Notes: a model not told the origin generated them from the sequence alone. Positions 25,257 through 33,827 are shown, counted from the first letter of the stretch. The stretch is 40,813 nucleotides of DNA from Gammaproteobacteria bacterium HGW-Gammaproteobacteria-3 (GCA_002843155.1 PGZD01000019.1:1-40813), one strand, 5' to 3'. Numbers and translations: made by a program.

Positions 25257-26633
25257 ATGAATAAAAAAACCAAAACAGCTTATGTTTGCGACGACTGCGG
25301 CGCTGATTACCCGCGCTGGAACGGTCAATGCGTCAGTTGCGGCGCCTGGAATACCATCAAGGAAGTCAGGTTGGGCGCCGCCAAACAAGACCGTACCCTG
25401 CGTTCCGGCGGCTATACCGGAAGCCGGGCGCCGGTGCAATGGCTGTCGGCTGTCGATCTGGCGCAGAGTGTGCGCTTATCGACCGGTATTGGCGAATTCG
25501 ACCGGGTGCTCGGCGGCGGTGTCGTCACCGGCAGCGTTATTTTGATCGGCGGTGCGCCCGGCGCCGGTAAAAGCACGATTTTGCTGCAAGCTATCGCGCA
25601 TATGGCGCAGCGCGCTATCGGCGTACTTTATGTTTCGGGCGAAGAGTCGTTGCAGCAGATTGCCGAGCGCGCCCACCGGCTGGGCTTGTCCGGCAATCAG
25701 ATCAGAATGCTGGCGGAAACTTCGGTACAAAATATTTGCGATGTAGTGGATGAAATAAAGCCGCAGATACTGGTCATCGATTCAATCCAGGTCATGTATG
25801 ACCAAAATACCGATTCGGCGCCGGGTTCGGTGTCGCAAGTGCGGGAATCGGCCAGTTACCTGACGCAATATGCTAAAAAAAATAATGTATCGGTTTTTAT
25901 GGTCGGCCATGTGACCAAGGATCAGTCATTGGCGGGGCCGATGACCTTGAGCCATATTGTCGATACCCAGGTGATTTTGTCTTCGACCGACGATGCCCGT
26001 TTTCGGGTGTTGCGCGCCGATAAAAACCGTTTCGGCAGTATCGGGGAATTGGGTTTTTTTGCGATGGACAGCGGCGGCTTGAAAGAAGTCAAAAATCCGT
26101 CGGCGATGTTTTTAAACCGGGCGGAAAAACCTTCTTCGGGTAGTGTCGTGACCGTGCTGTGGGAAGGGACGCGGCCTTTGCTGGTGGAAATTCAGGCGCT
26201 GGTCACCGATTGTCAGTATGGCAACCCCCGGCGTCTGGCAGTCGGTTTCGATCAGAATCGGCTGGCCATGCTGCTGGCTGTGTTGGCCCGGCATGGCGGC
26301 ATCTTTACCGCCAGCGATGAAATTTACGCCAACGTGGTGGGCGGCATTAAAGTGACGGAAACCAGTTCGGATTTGGCGATTGTGATCGGTATCGTCTCCA
26401 GTTTAAAAGACCGGATTATTCCGCATGATATGTTCTTTTTTGGCGAGTTGGGTCTGAATGGCGAAATCAGGCCGGTGGCGAACGGTTTTGCGCGCCTGAA
26501 CGATGCCGCCAAGCACGGTTTTAAACAGGCCGTGATCCCGAAAGCCAATGCGCCTAAAAAACCGATACCCGGATTGCAAATTCACGCGGTCGCCCATTTG
26601 GCCGATGCCTTGGCGCTGTTGGCCGATGTTTAA
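25257..26633 (+). CDS. radA: DNA repair protein RadA
   Basis: This 458-residue RecA-like ATPase helps process recombination intermediates and extend branch migration. An N-terminal C4 zinc finger (Cys11, Cys14, Cys25, Cys28) is followed by Walker A GAPGAGKST (99-107). Next are VLYVSGEES, Walker B ILVIDSIQ (171-178) and the RadA-specific KNRFG motif (256-260). The Lon-like C-terminal domain (GEIRPV, AVIPKAN) ends the protein. The length is normal. The ATG follows an AT-rich spacer without a clear Shine-Dalgarno. The 3' end overlaps the convergent PilZ gene by 4 nt. Confidence 0.95.
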   Translation: MNKKTKTAYVCDDCGADYPRWNGQCVSCGAWNTIKEVRLGAAKQDRTLRSGGYTGSRAPVQWLSAVDLAQSVRLSTGIGEFDRVLGGGVVTGSVILIGGAPGAGKSTILLQAIAHMAQRAIGVLYVSGEESLQQIAERAHRLGLSGNQIRMLAETSVQNICDVVDEIKPQILVIDSIQVMYDQNTDSAPGSVSQVRESASYLTQYAKKNNVSVFMVGHVTKDQSLAGPMTLSHIVDTQVILSSTDDARFRVLRADKNRFGSIGELGFFAMDSGGLKEVKNPSAMFLNRAEKPSSGSVVTVLWEGTRPLLVEIQALVTDCQYGNPRRLAVGFDQNRLAMLLAVLARHGGIFTASDEIYANVVGGIKVTETSSDLAIVIGIVSSLKDRIIPHDMFFFGELGLNGEIRPVANGFARLNDAAKHGFKQAVIPKANAPKKPIPGLQIHAVAHLADALALLADV

Positions 26634-26992
26634 CGTTCTTCGGTCAGTGCCAGCAAATCTCTTTCCAGCAAGTCACTGTCGCCCAGATTGAGCTCTACCA
26701 GCCGCCTGAGCGTGGTGATACTGTCGATGTCGATATGCTCGCATTTGAAGCCGGCGTTGTTGCCGATGACATGAGAGAGACTCAGCGCCATCGTGATGCT
26801 GATTTCATCCGACAGATTCAATGTCAGTGTATAAATTTTTTCCGGATTTTCCTGCCAGGCGTGGTCAAAACGCAGCAGGCAGCCTTGTAAAGACAGGTCG
26901 ACAAGCCGACACGGCCACATTGAGCCGTCGCAGCTTAAAACGGCGTCGGCAGGGTAGAATATTCGGTGAAAAGCGCGTTTGTCTGAAGTCAT
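26630..26992 (-). CDS. PilZ domain (c-di-GMP receptor) protein
   Basis: This 120-residue protein is a single PilZ domain. The two c-di-GMP-binding motifs are intact: RxxxR as Arg6-A-F-H-Arg10, and DxSxxG as DLSLQG near residues 32-37. It should bind cyclic di-GMP in the cytoplasm and act on a partner protein. The gene starts inside the end of the upstream FHA-domain gene (4-nt overlap), so the two are probably co-translated. It lies about 2.3 kb from the flagellar regulator flrA, so a role in motility or surface attachment is plausible but inferred. It ends tail to tail with radA. Confidence 0.88.
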   Translation of the reverse strand: MTSDKRAFHRIFYPADAVLSCDGSMWPCRLVDLSLQGCLLRFDHAWQENPEKIYTLTLNLSDEISITMALSLSHVIGNNAGFKCEHIDIDSITTLRRLVELNLGDSDLLERDLLALTEER

Positions 26993-27630
26993 GGCTGATG
27001 AAGCTGAAAAAACTGGAGTGAGGTGTTGTCGATGGCAATAATATCATCGTGGTTCAATTTCAGCGTTTTTTCGCCGAGCGGATTATTGTTGACGGTGATC
27101 GATGGATTGTTTTCAAGGGTGGAAATGAAATAGCCGTCTTTTCTTCGGGCGATGACAACGATGCCGCCGCCATTGCGCCCTAAGCGGGTCAAGGCTTTTT
27201 TCATCGGCAAAATCCGGCCGATATGATTGCCGTCAATAATCTGTAAATTGGCTTCCGGCATATTGAGCTTGCTTTCGATCGCCTGATTTAACAAATGAAC
27301 GTCAGGGTCGATAGCTTTTGTTGGGTCGGCGATAACGACAGTTTCGGTCGTGTTATAGGTAATAGTGTGCTTACCCAGAGTTATTTTGTCATTATTGCCC
27401 AGGCTGTATTCTTTTACTTTCTCACCGTTGATGATCAGCGGGAATTGATCATTGAGCTGCTTGATAACGGCTCCCGTTTCTTTGATAACCACGGCGGCGT
27501 GAGCCGGCGCCACGCCTAGGCTATTTAATATCAGGTCATTGCTGTTATCACGGCCGATATGGATCACTCCCGATTCAAACAAGGCCGAATGAATGACTTT
27601 ATCTTTAAAAAAAATGGTAAATTTTGCCAT
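26989..27630 (-). CDS. FHA-domain protein with two FHA-like repeats
   Basis: From ATG 27630 the protein has 213 residues. The N-terminal FHA domain (about 5-90) has the canonical IGRDNSNDLIL...HAAV pattern for phosphothreonine binding. A second FHA-like fold occupies about 135-210 (TRLGRNGGGIVVIARR...VNNNPLGEKTLKLNHDDIIAI). It retains the GR turn, but the serine and histidine are less clear. A longer TTG start (27657) adds nine residues without family support. Promoter elements on the minus strand are weak. No kinase or phosphatase gene is adjacent; the PilZ gene is its only operon partner. It probably serves as a phospho-dependent scaffold. Confidence 0.85.
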   Translation of the reverse strand: MAKFTIFFKDKVIHSALFESGVIHIGRDNSNDLILNSLGVAPAHAAVVIKETGAVIKQLNDQFPLIINGEKVKEYSLGNNDKITLGKHTITYNTTETVVIADPTKAIDPDVHLLNQAIESKLNMPEANLQIIDGNHIGRILPMKKALTRLGRNGGGIVVIARRKDGYFISTLENNPSITVNNNPLGEKTLKLNHDDIIAIDNTSLQFFQLHQP

Positions 27631-27757
27631 GGTGTTTAAAAATCTGTTGCAACCCAAACTTAAGTATAGACACTATTATTCAGTTGCCCAGAAAAACTTG
27701 AATACTCGATATAAAATTGGCCGGTATTCATACTTTGCAAAAAAACTTGGTTGTTCG

Positions 27758-29014
27758 CTATTTTTGGGTATTTTTTGGTGGATAGAATTTTACCTGAAGC
27801 ACTGTGTTTTTGTTACGTTTTATGATTTCCAGGGGATAACCGTGCAATTTTACCCCGGTGCCGGGTTCCGGAATCATTTCCATGAATTCGACAATCAGGC
27901 CATTAAGGGTTTTAGGGCCCTCGGTTGGCAAACTCCAGCCGGTCATCCGGTTAAGTTCGCGTACCGTGACGCTGGCATCCACCAGATAACTGCCATCGGG
28001 CTGTTTTTGCACGCCGGGCTCATCAACAATCAGTTCCCCGACGATTTCCTGTAACAAGTCTTCCAGTGTCACCAGCCCCAATACATCACCGTATTCGTCC
28101 ACCACTAAACCGATACGCAGTTTTTCCGCTTTAAAATGCTGCATTTGATTGTGAAGGGGCGTATTTTCAGGAATGAAATAAGGCTTGGTAAGATTATCGG
28201 TGATTTTCTGTTTGTCAAAATCGGCCTGATGAACCAGCATGAGCATTTTTCTGACATGCAGAAAACCCACTACCCGGTCGATACTTTTCCGGTACACCGG
28301 CAGCCTGCTATGCGGGCTGTTTTGAATAATAGCGACAATAGCTTCAATGGAGTCTTCAAGATCGATGCCGACGATTTCCTTGCAAGGTGTCATAATGTCT
28401 TCAACCGTCGCCGATTCCAGATCCAGAATCCCCAGCAGCATGTTGTGGTAGCGCGACGGCATAAGACTGTCGGCTTCGGTAACGATACTTTTGAGTTCTT
28501 CCTTGTTGATGGATTCCTGCTGGCCTCTGGAAACGCGGATGCCGAAAATCAGGAGCAACAAATTGGTGAAGAGATTGACGACCCAAACTATCGGGTAGAA
28601 TAATTTCAATAACGGAATATAAATCCAGGCTGATGGAAAAGCGATCAGTTCGGGCTTGACGGCGGCCAGAGTTTTAGGCGTAACTTCGGAAAAAATAAGA
28701 ATAACCAGTGTCAAAACCCCGGCGCCGATGGCAATGGCCGACTCGCCGCCCAAACGAATAGCAATCACCGTGGCAATGGATGATGCCAGAACATTAACGA
28801 AATTATTGCCCAATAGAATCAGGCCGATCAGTCGATCCGGCCGTTGCAGCAATTTATGCGCCTTGATAGCGCCTCGATGATGTTGTTTGACCAGATGCTG
28901 CAAACGATAACGGTTGAGTGTCATCAGCGCTGTTTCAGAACCTGAAAAAAATGCGGATAAAAAAAGAAGGAATGCCAGAGCAGTGAAAAGCAAACTAAGG
29001 GGAATATCATTCAA
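27758..29014 (-). CDS. CNNM/CorC (HlyC) family membrane protein with CBS domains
   Basis: This 418-residue inner-membrane protein begins with a DUF21/CNNM domain (about residues 1-185) containing FFSGSETALMTLNRYRL and LGNNFVNVLAS. Two CBS domains follow, from about residue 205 (VEDIMTPCKEIVGI) to about 330 (LEDLLQEIVGEL). A CorC_HlyC domain closes the C-terminus. CNNM/CorC proteins are linked to Mg2+ and Na+ transport, and CBS pairs bind ATP-Mg. The frame begins at TTG 29014; no in-frame ATG occurs before residue 31, so a TTG start is likely. It lies upstream of the FHA-PilZ pair on the same strand, with a gap of about 130 nt, and is divergent from flrA. Confidence 0.87.
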   Translation of the reverse strand: MNDIPLSLLFTALAFLLFLSAFFSGSETALMTLNRYRLQHLVKQHHRGAIKAHKLLQRPDRLIGLILLGNNFVNVLASSIATVIAIRLGGESAIAIGAGVLTLVILIFSEVTPKTLAAVKPELIAFPSAWIYIPLLKLFYPIVWVVNLFTNLLLLIFGIRVSRGQQESINKEELKSIVTEADSLMPSRYHNMLLGILDLESATVEDIMTPCKEIVGIDLEDSIEAIVAIIQNSPHSRLPVYRKSIDRVVGFLHVRKMLMLVHQADFDKQKITDNLTKPYFIPENTPLHNQMQHFKAEKLRIGLVVDEYGDVLGLVTLEDLLQEIVGELIVDEPGVQKQPDGSYLVDASVTVRELNRMTGWSLPTEGPKTLNGLIVEFMEMIPEPGTGVKLHGYPLEIIKRNKNTVLQVKFYPPKNTQK

Positions 29015-29046
29015 AGTAAAATTACTCTCTTTTAAAAAAACGCCTT

Positions 29047-29074
29047 AGTGTCTCTAATGGGTGGATTTTGTCAA
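29047..29074 (-). promoter_or_regulatory. Probable sigma-70 promoter of the CNNM/CorC gene
   Basis: On the minus strand TTGACA (29074-29069) is a perfect -35, followed after 16 bp by a weak -10, GACACT (29052-29047). The predicted start is near 29040, about 26 nt before the TTG start codon. Confidence 0.45.
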
Positions 29075-29130
29075 GCACAGTCATGTTTTTTTTCTGCTTT
29101 TAAGTTTAAATTACATTAAAAAAGAACAGG

Positions 29131-29211
29131 AATAACATGATACAGATGTTATTTTTTGAGATTAGTCAAACTTTAAGTTTTTTTATAAAAATAGGCTAAT
29201 CTCTAGGAGAT
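29131..29211. promoter_or_regulatory. Palindrome cluster in the corC-flrA divergent region
   Basis: Three inverted repeats crowd this region. AATAACAT (29131-29138) pairs with ATGTTATT (29146-29153). AAACTT-T-AAGTTT lies at 29168-29180. GAGATTAG (29158-29165) pairs with CTAATCTC (29196-29203), and its right arm continues into a third GAGAT copy as ATCTC-TAG-GAGAT (29199-29211). They lie 60-140 bp upstream of flrA and fit operators for the flagellar master gene. No strong -35/-10 pair was identified among them. Confidence 0.5.
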
Positions 29212-29271
29212 AAAGATATTTTTTACATGATCGAAAGATTGTATAAGCGACTTTAGGTGAAGAGTAGGATT

Positions 29272-30726
29272 ATGGCAAGACCTCTTATTTTGCTGATCGA
29301 TGAGCATCAGGCGAGAGTTCAACAGTTTAAAACTGTGTTTGAGTTTATGGAGTACCAAATAGATGTTGCCGATTCTACGGATTATCCGGGATGCCTGGAA
29401 CAAACGGATAGCGTTTACCAGGCCGTCTTTATTGGTAGCGGCATCGACAAACTGGCTCTGGTAATTAAAACGGTTGCCGATGCGGACGGTAAAGTACCCA
29501 TTATTCTCTTGCAGGAGCAAGGCGCTTTAGTGCAGCTTGCATCGGTACTGGAGCCGTTATTGTTTCGGCAGCTCGAATGGCCATCGACTTACACCGAATG
29601 CAAAAGCCTGTTGGAGCGATTGTCGGCCTCATCCGAACCGGATAAAGTGCAAAGACGCAGTATAGATCGCCGAGTGTTTGACCGCAGGCTCTCGTCACAA
29701 CAGCGGCTCAAAGGCAACAGTGCTGCCATTAACCGGGTTTGCAAGTTGATCCATCAGGTCGCTGAAGCCGATGCGACCGTGCTGGTTTTAGGTGAATCGG
29801 GCACCGGTAAGGAGGTAGTGGCGCGAGCCTTGCATGATTGGTCGCTGCGTAGAAGTAAACCCTTTGTTCCTGTCAATTGCGGGGCCATTCCAGGCGAATT
29901 ACTGGAGAGCGAACTGTTCGGGCATGAAAAAGGCGCGTTTACCGGCGCCTTGAATTCCCGGCAGGGCCGTTTTGAGTTGGCCGAAGGCGGCACTTTGTTT
30001 CTCGATGAAATCGGCGATATGCCGATGGCGATGCAGGTCAAGTTGCTGCGGGTATTGCAAGAGCGTACTTTTGAGCGCGTGGGCAGTAATAAGACCATCC
30101 ATTGTGATGTTCGAATCATCGCGGCGACGCATCGTCAGCTTGACGGCGAAATCAAGGAAAATCGTTTTCGGGAAGATTTATTTTATCGCCTCAATGTGTT
30201 TCCTATAGAAGTGCCTGCGCTAAGGGAGCGCGCTGAAGACATTCCTTTGTTGGTTAAAGACCTGATTGCCCGCATGGAAGCGGAAAAAAAGGGCTCAGTC
30301 CGTTTGACCGATGCGGCGCTGGCTGTGTTGATGCAGCATAATTGGCCCGGAAATGTCAGGGAGCTGGCCAATTTAATTGAGCGCTTGGCCATTATCAATC
30401 CGAACCAATGCGTTGATGTCAAGGACTTGCCGGAAAAATTCCAGCATTATGTTGTACCCGAAGGTTTGAAAATTATCTCCGAAGAAGCTGCCGAGCCAAA
30501 GCAGGCCGCCAATCTGTCCGCTTTACCACCGGAAGCTGCGCTGACGCCTTTGCAACTGCCGGAACATGGCATTGATTTAAAAGAATATCTGAACGATATG
30601 GAAAGTGATTTAATTCGGCAGGCTTTGCAAGAATGCAATGGTGTCGTCGCCCATGCGGCGAAACGGCTTAAAATGCAGCGCACCACGCTGGTGGAAAAAC
30701 TGCGCAAATACGATTTGCAGCGATAA
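29272..30726 (+). CDS. flrA: Flagellar master regulator FlrA/FleQ, sigma-54 enhancer-binding protein
   Basis: This 484-residue top-tier activator of flagellar genes has three parts. First is an N-terminal receiver-like (FleQ) domain (about 1-115) lacking the phospho-acceptor Asp pattern. Second is an AAA+ domain with Walker A GESGTGKE (174-181), the sigma-54 contact loop GAFTGA (221-226) and Walker B LFLDEI (242-247). Third is a Fis-type HTH at the C-terminus ([21 protein letters not shown]). ATG 29272 was chosen over a GTG at 29257 because the purine-rich AAGAGTAGG sits just upstream and the family starts near it. FlrA with RpoN should activate flrBC at 30793. The c-di-GMP-binding residues known from Pseudomonas FleQ appear partly replaced. 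Confidence 0.9.
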   Translation: MARPLILLIDEHQARVQQFKTVFEFMEYQIDVADSTDYPGCLEQTDSVYQAVFIGSGIDKLALVIKTVADADGKVPIILLQEQGALVQLASVLEPLLFRQLEWPSTYTECKSLLERLSASSEPDKVQRRSIDRRVFDRRLSSQQRLKGNSAAINRVCKLIHQVAEADATVLVLGESGTGKEVVARALHDWSLRRSKPFVPVNCGAIPGELLESELFGHEKGAFTGALNSRQGRFELAEGGTLFLDEIGDMPMAMQVKLLRVLQERTFERVGSNKTIHCDVRIIAATHRQLDGEIKENRFREDLFYRLNVFPIEVPALRERAEDIPLLVKDLIARMEAEKKGSVRLTDAALAVLMQHNWPGNVRELANLIERLAIINPNQCVDVKDLPEKFQHYVVPEGLKIISEEAAEPKQAANLSALPPEAALTPLQLPEHGIDLKEYLNDMESDLIRQALQECNGVVAHAAKRLKMQRTTLVEKLRKYDLQR

Positions 30727-30753
30727 CGTAGAAGTGAAGTGACGTTATTTTGA
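30723..30753 (+). terminator. Weak hairpin after flrA
   Basis: ATAACGT (30723-30729, overlapping the flrA stop) pairs with ACGTTAT (30742-30748) around a 12-nt loop, followed by a short T-run (TTTTG). It is a weak terminator or leader element at best. Confidence 0.3.
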
Positions 30754-30762
30754 CTTTAATTT

Positions 30763-30775
30763 TAAATCTTTGATA
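30763..30775 (-). promoter_or_regulatory. Consensus IHF binding site upstream of flrB
   Basis: On the minus strand, TATCAAAGATTTA matches the IHF consensus WATCAANNNNTTR at every defined position. It lies about 18 bp upstream of the sigma-54 -24 element. There a DNA bend would bring an upstream-bound FlrA to the polymerase. The gene for IHF-beta is in this window. Confidence 0.6.
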
Positions 30776-30792
30776 TTAAATTAAAAAATAGT

Positions 30793-30809
30793 CTGGCCTG
30801 GATTTTGCT
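30793..30809 (+). promoter_or_regulatory. Sigma-54 promoter of flrBC
   Basis: CTGGCCTGGATTTTGCT matches the RpoN consensus YTGGCACGN4TTGCW at all but two defined positions, with GG and GC exactly 10 nt apart. The start would be near 30820, about 23 nt before the flrB ATG. In Vibrio-type hierarchies flrBC is the FlrA- and RpoN-dependent class II operon, which fits this placement. Confidence 0.75.
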
Positions 30810-30842
30810 GATGCTCTGTTTAAGTCACCATGAGCCAGTACC

Positions 30843-32069
30843 ATGCAACTACCTAAGCATCAACCTCCCCATAAAACCGAGCAGCTTACCGATGCGTTTC
30901 GCATTTTTAATACGCTGTCTCAAAATTTATCCGATTCCTATCAGAAACTTGAAAAACAAGTCGCCAAGCTTCATGCCGAATTGGCCGCCGTGCGTTCCGA
31001 ACGTCTTAAAACGCTGGTCGAAAAAGAAAAAATAGCACATCGGTTGCAGCAGATATTGTCAGTGCTGCCGGCGGCAGTGATTTTGATCGATGCCGACGGC
31101 AATGTGAGCGATCACAATGCCACGGCCCTGGAATTTTTGGGCGAGCCTTTGATGGGCATGTCCTGGACTTTAGTGATGCGGCGTGCACTGATGCCGGTTT
31201 TTGACAATCCTCATGAGCGGCAACTGACTTGTGGGCTGCGGGTGGGCGTGAGTTATCGCAAACTGGAGCCGGATTCAGGACAAATCATCCTATTATCCGA
31301 TGTCAGTGAAATGCATGATCTTCAGGAGCGTGTCAATCAACAGAAGCATCTGTCGGCAATGGGCGAAATGGTCGCCAGCCTGGCGCATCAAATCAGAACG
31401 CCGTTGTCTACGGCAATCCTTTACACGTCGCATCTTTCCCGGCCGGGTCTGGATGAAAACAGGCGTCTTGGCTTCTCCAGAAAAGTACTGGAGCGCCTGC
31501 ATTATCTGGAAAATCAGGTCGATGACATGCTGATGTTTGCCAAAGAAGGCCGATTGACTATGTCCACTTTCGTTTTGTCGGAATTACTGAAAAATATAGC
31601 GGAGACCCTGCAAGAGCGCATTCATACCGATGCCATACGTTTTGAAGTGGCTAACCGGGTCGGCGCCTTGCGGGTTGCCGGTAATGAAAACGCCTTGCGC
31701 GGCGCACTTTTGAATTTGCTCAATAATGCCCTGGAGGCTTGCCCGGATCAGGGTTTGATAATCCTGACCGTAGCCCGCGCAAATGCCGGGCAGCTTCTGA
31801 TTAGTGTCGAAGATAATGGCGTGGGCATGGAAAAAACGGTTTGCGCGCGCATTTTCGAGCCTTTTTACACGACCAAAAGCAGCGGCACAGGCTTGGGGCT
31901 GGCTGTAGTCGATAGTGTGGCGCGGGCTCATGGCGGCGCCGCCGATTGTACATCGGTACTCGGAACCGGCAGCGTTTTTACTTTGACGCTACCGATTATG
32001 ATCGAGCCGGACGGTATTTTGCCGGGAGGATTTTCAGGTAAAAGTTTACATTTGAAGGAGGTGTCATGA
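30843..32069 (+). CDS. flrB: Flagellar two-component sensor kinase FlrB/FleS
   Basis: This 408-residue histidine kinase is the partner of FlrC. It has no transmembrane segment, so it is cytoplasmic. A coiled-coil start (about 30-70) leads into a PAS domain (about 70-160). The phospho-acceptor His182 lies in LAHQIRTPL. The ATPase core has N-box NLLNNALEA (291-299), DNGVGM (324-329), FEPFYTTKSSGTGLGL (338-353) and a final G-rich loop GTGS. The ATG at 30843 follows a weak ribosome site; the ATG 14 nt upstream runs quickly into a stop. It overlaps flrC by 4 nt (ATGA). Confidence 0.92.
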   Translation: MQLPKHQPPHKTEQLTDAFRIFNTLSQNLSDSYQKLEKQVAKLHAELAAVRSERLKTLVEKEKIAHRLQQILSVLPAAVILIDADGNVSDHNATALEFLGEPLMGMSWTLVMRRALMPVFDNPHERQLTCGLRVGVSYRKLEPDSGQIILLSDVSEMHDLQERVNQQKHLSAMGEMVASLAHQIRTPLSTAILYTSHLSRPGLDENRRLGFSRKVLERLHYLENQVDDMLMFAKEGRLTMSTFVLSELLKNIAETLQERIHTDAIRFEVANRVGALRVAGNENALRGALLNLLNNALEACPDQGLIILTVARANAGQLLISVEDNGVGMEKTVCARIFEPFYTTKSSGTGLGLAVVDSVARAHGGAADCTSVLGTGSVFTLTLPIMIEPDGILPGGFSGKSLHLKEVS

Positions 32070-33442
32070 AACAATACGATGTTTTAGTCGTTGAAGACGA
32101 TCAGGCTTTATGTGAAGCCTTGTGTGATACCCTGGAGTTGGAAGGCTACCGCGTTTTATCCGCCAATAATGGTGCGCAAGCGCTCGGCAAACTGGCCAGC
32201 CATCGTTTTAAACTGGTGGTCAGTGATGTGGCCATGCCGGTCATGGACGGCTTTCAATTGTTGCACAATATTCAGCTTCATCACCGGGCCGTTCCTGTGT
32301 TATTGATGACGGCCTACGGCACGGTGCCCAAAGCGGTCACGGCGATGCGAGAAGGTGCCGTCGATTATCTGGTCAAGCCTTTTGAGGCTTCGGTACTGGT
32401 CGATAAAGTGGCAGAATTTGTTGCCGTGCACCCGGTGGCGGCCCATGACAGGGTGGCGCAAGACCCTGCCATGAAAAAACTTTACGAACTCATCAGCCGT
32501 GTCGCTAAAACCGATGTGACGGTTTTGTTGCAAGGGGAAAGCGGGACCGGCAAGGAAGTGATTGCTCAAACGCTTCATCAATATTCTTTATACAATAAGG
32601 GGCCTTTTGTCGCGGTTAATTGCGCGGCCATTCCTGAAAATATGCTGGAAGCCATGCTGTTCGGTTATGAAAAAGGGGCGTTTACCGGTGCTGTGCAAGC
32701 CACAGCGGGTAAATTTGAGTCGGCTCAGGGCGGGACTTTGCTGCTCGATGAAATTGCCGAAATGGATTTAAAGCTACAGGCAAAATTACTGCGCGTGTTG
32801 CAGGAGAAAGAAGTCGAGCGTCTGGGCAGTCATAAAAAGATTGCCTTAAATGTCAGAATTTTGGCGGCTACTAACCGGAAAATAAAACAATGTGTCGAAG
32901 CGGGAGCGTTTAGAGAAGATCTCTATTATCGCCTGAGTGTTTTTCCGGTCAGGATACCGGCGTTGCGCGAGCGCCCGGCTGATATTGTGCCATTGGCCTT
33001 TGAATTGCTGCAACGCCATAAAGGCCAGGATCAGACTTTACCGGTATTCGATCAGGCGGCGTTGGCGAAAATGCAGGCTTATCACTGGCCGGGCAATGTC
33101 CGTGAATTGGAAAATGTCATGCAACGGGCATTGATTTTAAAAGCGGGCAATATTATCGGAACAGAAGCCTTGGTGCTGGAAGAAGAGGGCAGTGGCCTGG
33201 ATTTGCCGGTTAGTGGCGACAAATTGCCTGATGCGGCAGTTTTTGCACAGGAAAATCCGGCAGGCGGTTGCCTGGGCGAAGAAATTCGTTCAGCGGAAGA
33301 CAACATGATTTTACAGGTACTGGCGAGTGAAAAGGGTAGCCGCAAGCATACCGCGCAAAAATTGGGTATCAGTCCCCGAACGCTTCGCTATAAACTGGCC
33401 AGAATGAAACAGTCCGGCATTATGCTGCCGTGCCCTGCATAA
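32066..33442 (+). CDS. flrC: Flagellar response regulator FlrC/FleR, sigma-54 activator
   Basis: This 458-residue NtrC-type regulator is phosphorylated by FlrB. The receiver domain has acidic residues Glu10, Asp11 and Asp12, acceptor Asp54 (VVSDVAMPVMDG) and Lys104. The AAA+ domain has Walker A GESGTGKE (157-164), GAFTGA (204-209) and Walker B LLLDEI (225-230). A Fis-type HTH is at about 427-446 (KHTAQKLGISPRTLRYKLA). The start is preceded by AAGGAGG inside flrB, one of the strongest ribosome sites in the window. It should activate the fliE promoter at 33442. Confidence 0.93.
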   Translation: MKQYDVLVVEDDQALCEALCDTLELEGYRVLSANNGAQALGKLASHRFKLVVSDVAMPVMDGFQLLHNIQLHHRAVPVLLMTAYGTVPKAVTAMREGAVDYLVKPFEASVLVDKVAEFVAVHPVAAHDRVAQDPAMKKLYELISRVAKTDVTVLLQGESGTGKEVIAQTLHQYSLYNKGPFVAVNCAAIPENMLEAMLFGYEKGAFTGAVQATAGKFESAQGGTLLLDEIAEMDLKLQAKLLRVLQEKEVERLGSHKKIALNVRILAATNRKIKQCVEAGAFREDLYYRLSVFPVRIPALRERPADIVPLAFELLQRHKGQDQTLPVFDQAALAKMQAYHWPGNVRELENVMQRALILKAGNIIGTEALVLEEEGSGLDLPVSGDKLPDAAVFAQENPAGGCLGEEIRSAEDNMILQVLASEKGSRKHTAQKLGISPRTLRYKLARMKQSGIMLPCPA

Positions 33443-33458
33443 TGGCCTGGAAAATGCC
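33442..33458 (+). promoter_or_regulatory. Probable sigma-54 promoter of the fliE operon
   Basis: ATGGCCTGGAAAATGCC keeps the essential GG-N10-GC spacing (GG 33444-33445, GC 33456-33457) and TGGC, but differs from the consensus at several positions. It starts at the last base of the flrC stop. The transcript would begin near 33469, 27 nt before fliE. Phospho-FlrC is the expected activator. Confidence 0.55.
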
Positions 33459-33495
33459 TGTGATTAAGGTGTGTCAGAATTAAGCGAGAATTTCA

Positions 33496-33813
33496 ATGAG
33501 CGATATCAATGTCAATCAACTGCTGGCTCAAATACGGACAATGTCCATCGAAGCGGCCAGTAAACCGCAACAAACATCTCAAGCCGAGCAAACCGACTTT
33601 GCCTCACTATTAAAAGAGTCTATCGACGCGGTCAATAGTACCCAGAAAACGGCAGGTAAAATGGTCAACGCTTTTGAAACCGGATCATCCGATGTCAGTC
33701 TGGCTGAGGTGATGGTGGCGACGCAAAAAGCCGGCATATCCTTTCAGGCGATGCTGCAAGTCCGCAATAAGCTGGTCGATGCCTATCAAGAAGTTATGAA
33801 CATGCCAATGTGA
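33496..33813 (+). CDS. fliE: Flagellar hook-basal body protein FliE
   Basis: This 105-residue protein joins the MS ring to the proximal rod. It is small, has no signal peptide and is exported by the flagellar type III apparatus. The C-terminal signature VSLAEVMVATQKAGISFQAMLQVRNKLVDAYQEVMNMPM is diagnostic. It is first in the fliEFGHIJK run, behind a probable sigma-54 promoter, with fliF starting 14 nt later. Confidence 0.95.
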   Translation: MSDINVNQLLAQIRTMSIEAASKPQQTSQAEQTDFASLLKESIDAVNSTQKTAGKMVNAFETGSSDVSLAEVMVATQKAGISFQAMLQVRNKLVDAYQEVMNMPM

Positions 33814-33827
33814 AGGCTGATTAAGCG

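Noticed and set aside
29131-29158. Intrinsic terminator (AATAACAT hairpin followed by T's)
   Set aside because: It lies between divergent genes, so neither transcript should end there; an operator is more likely.
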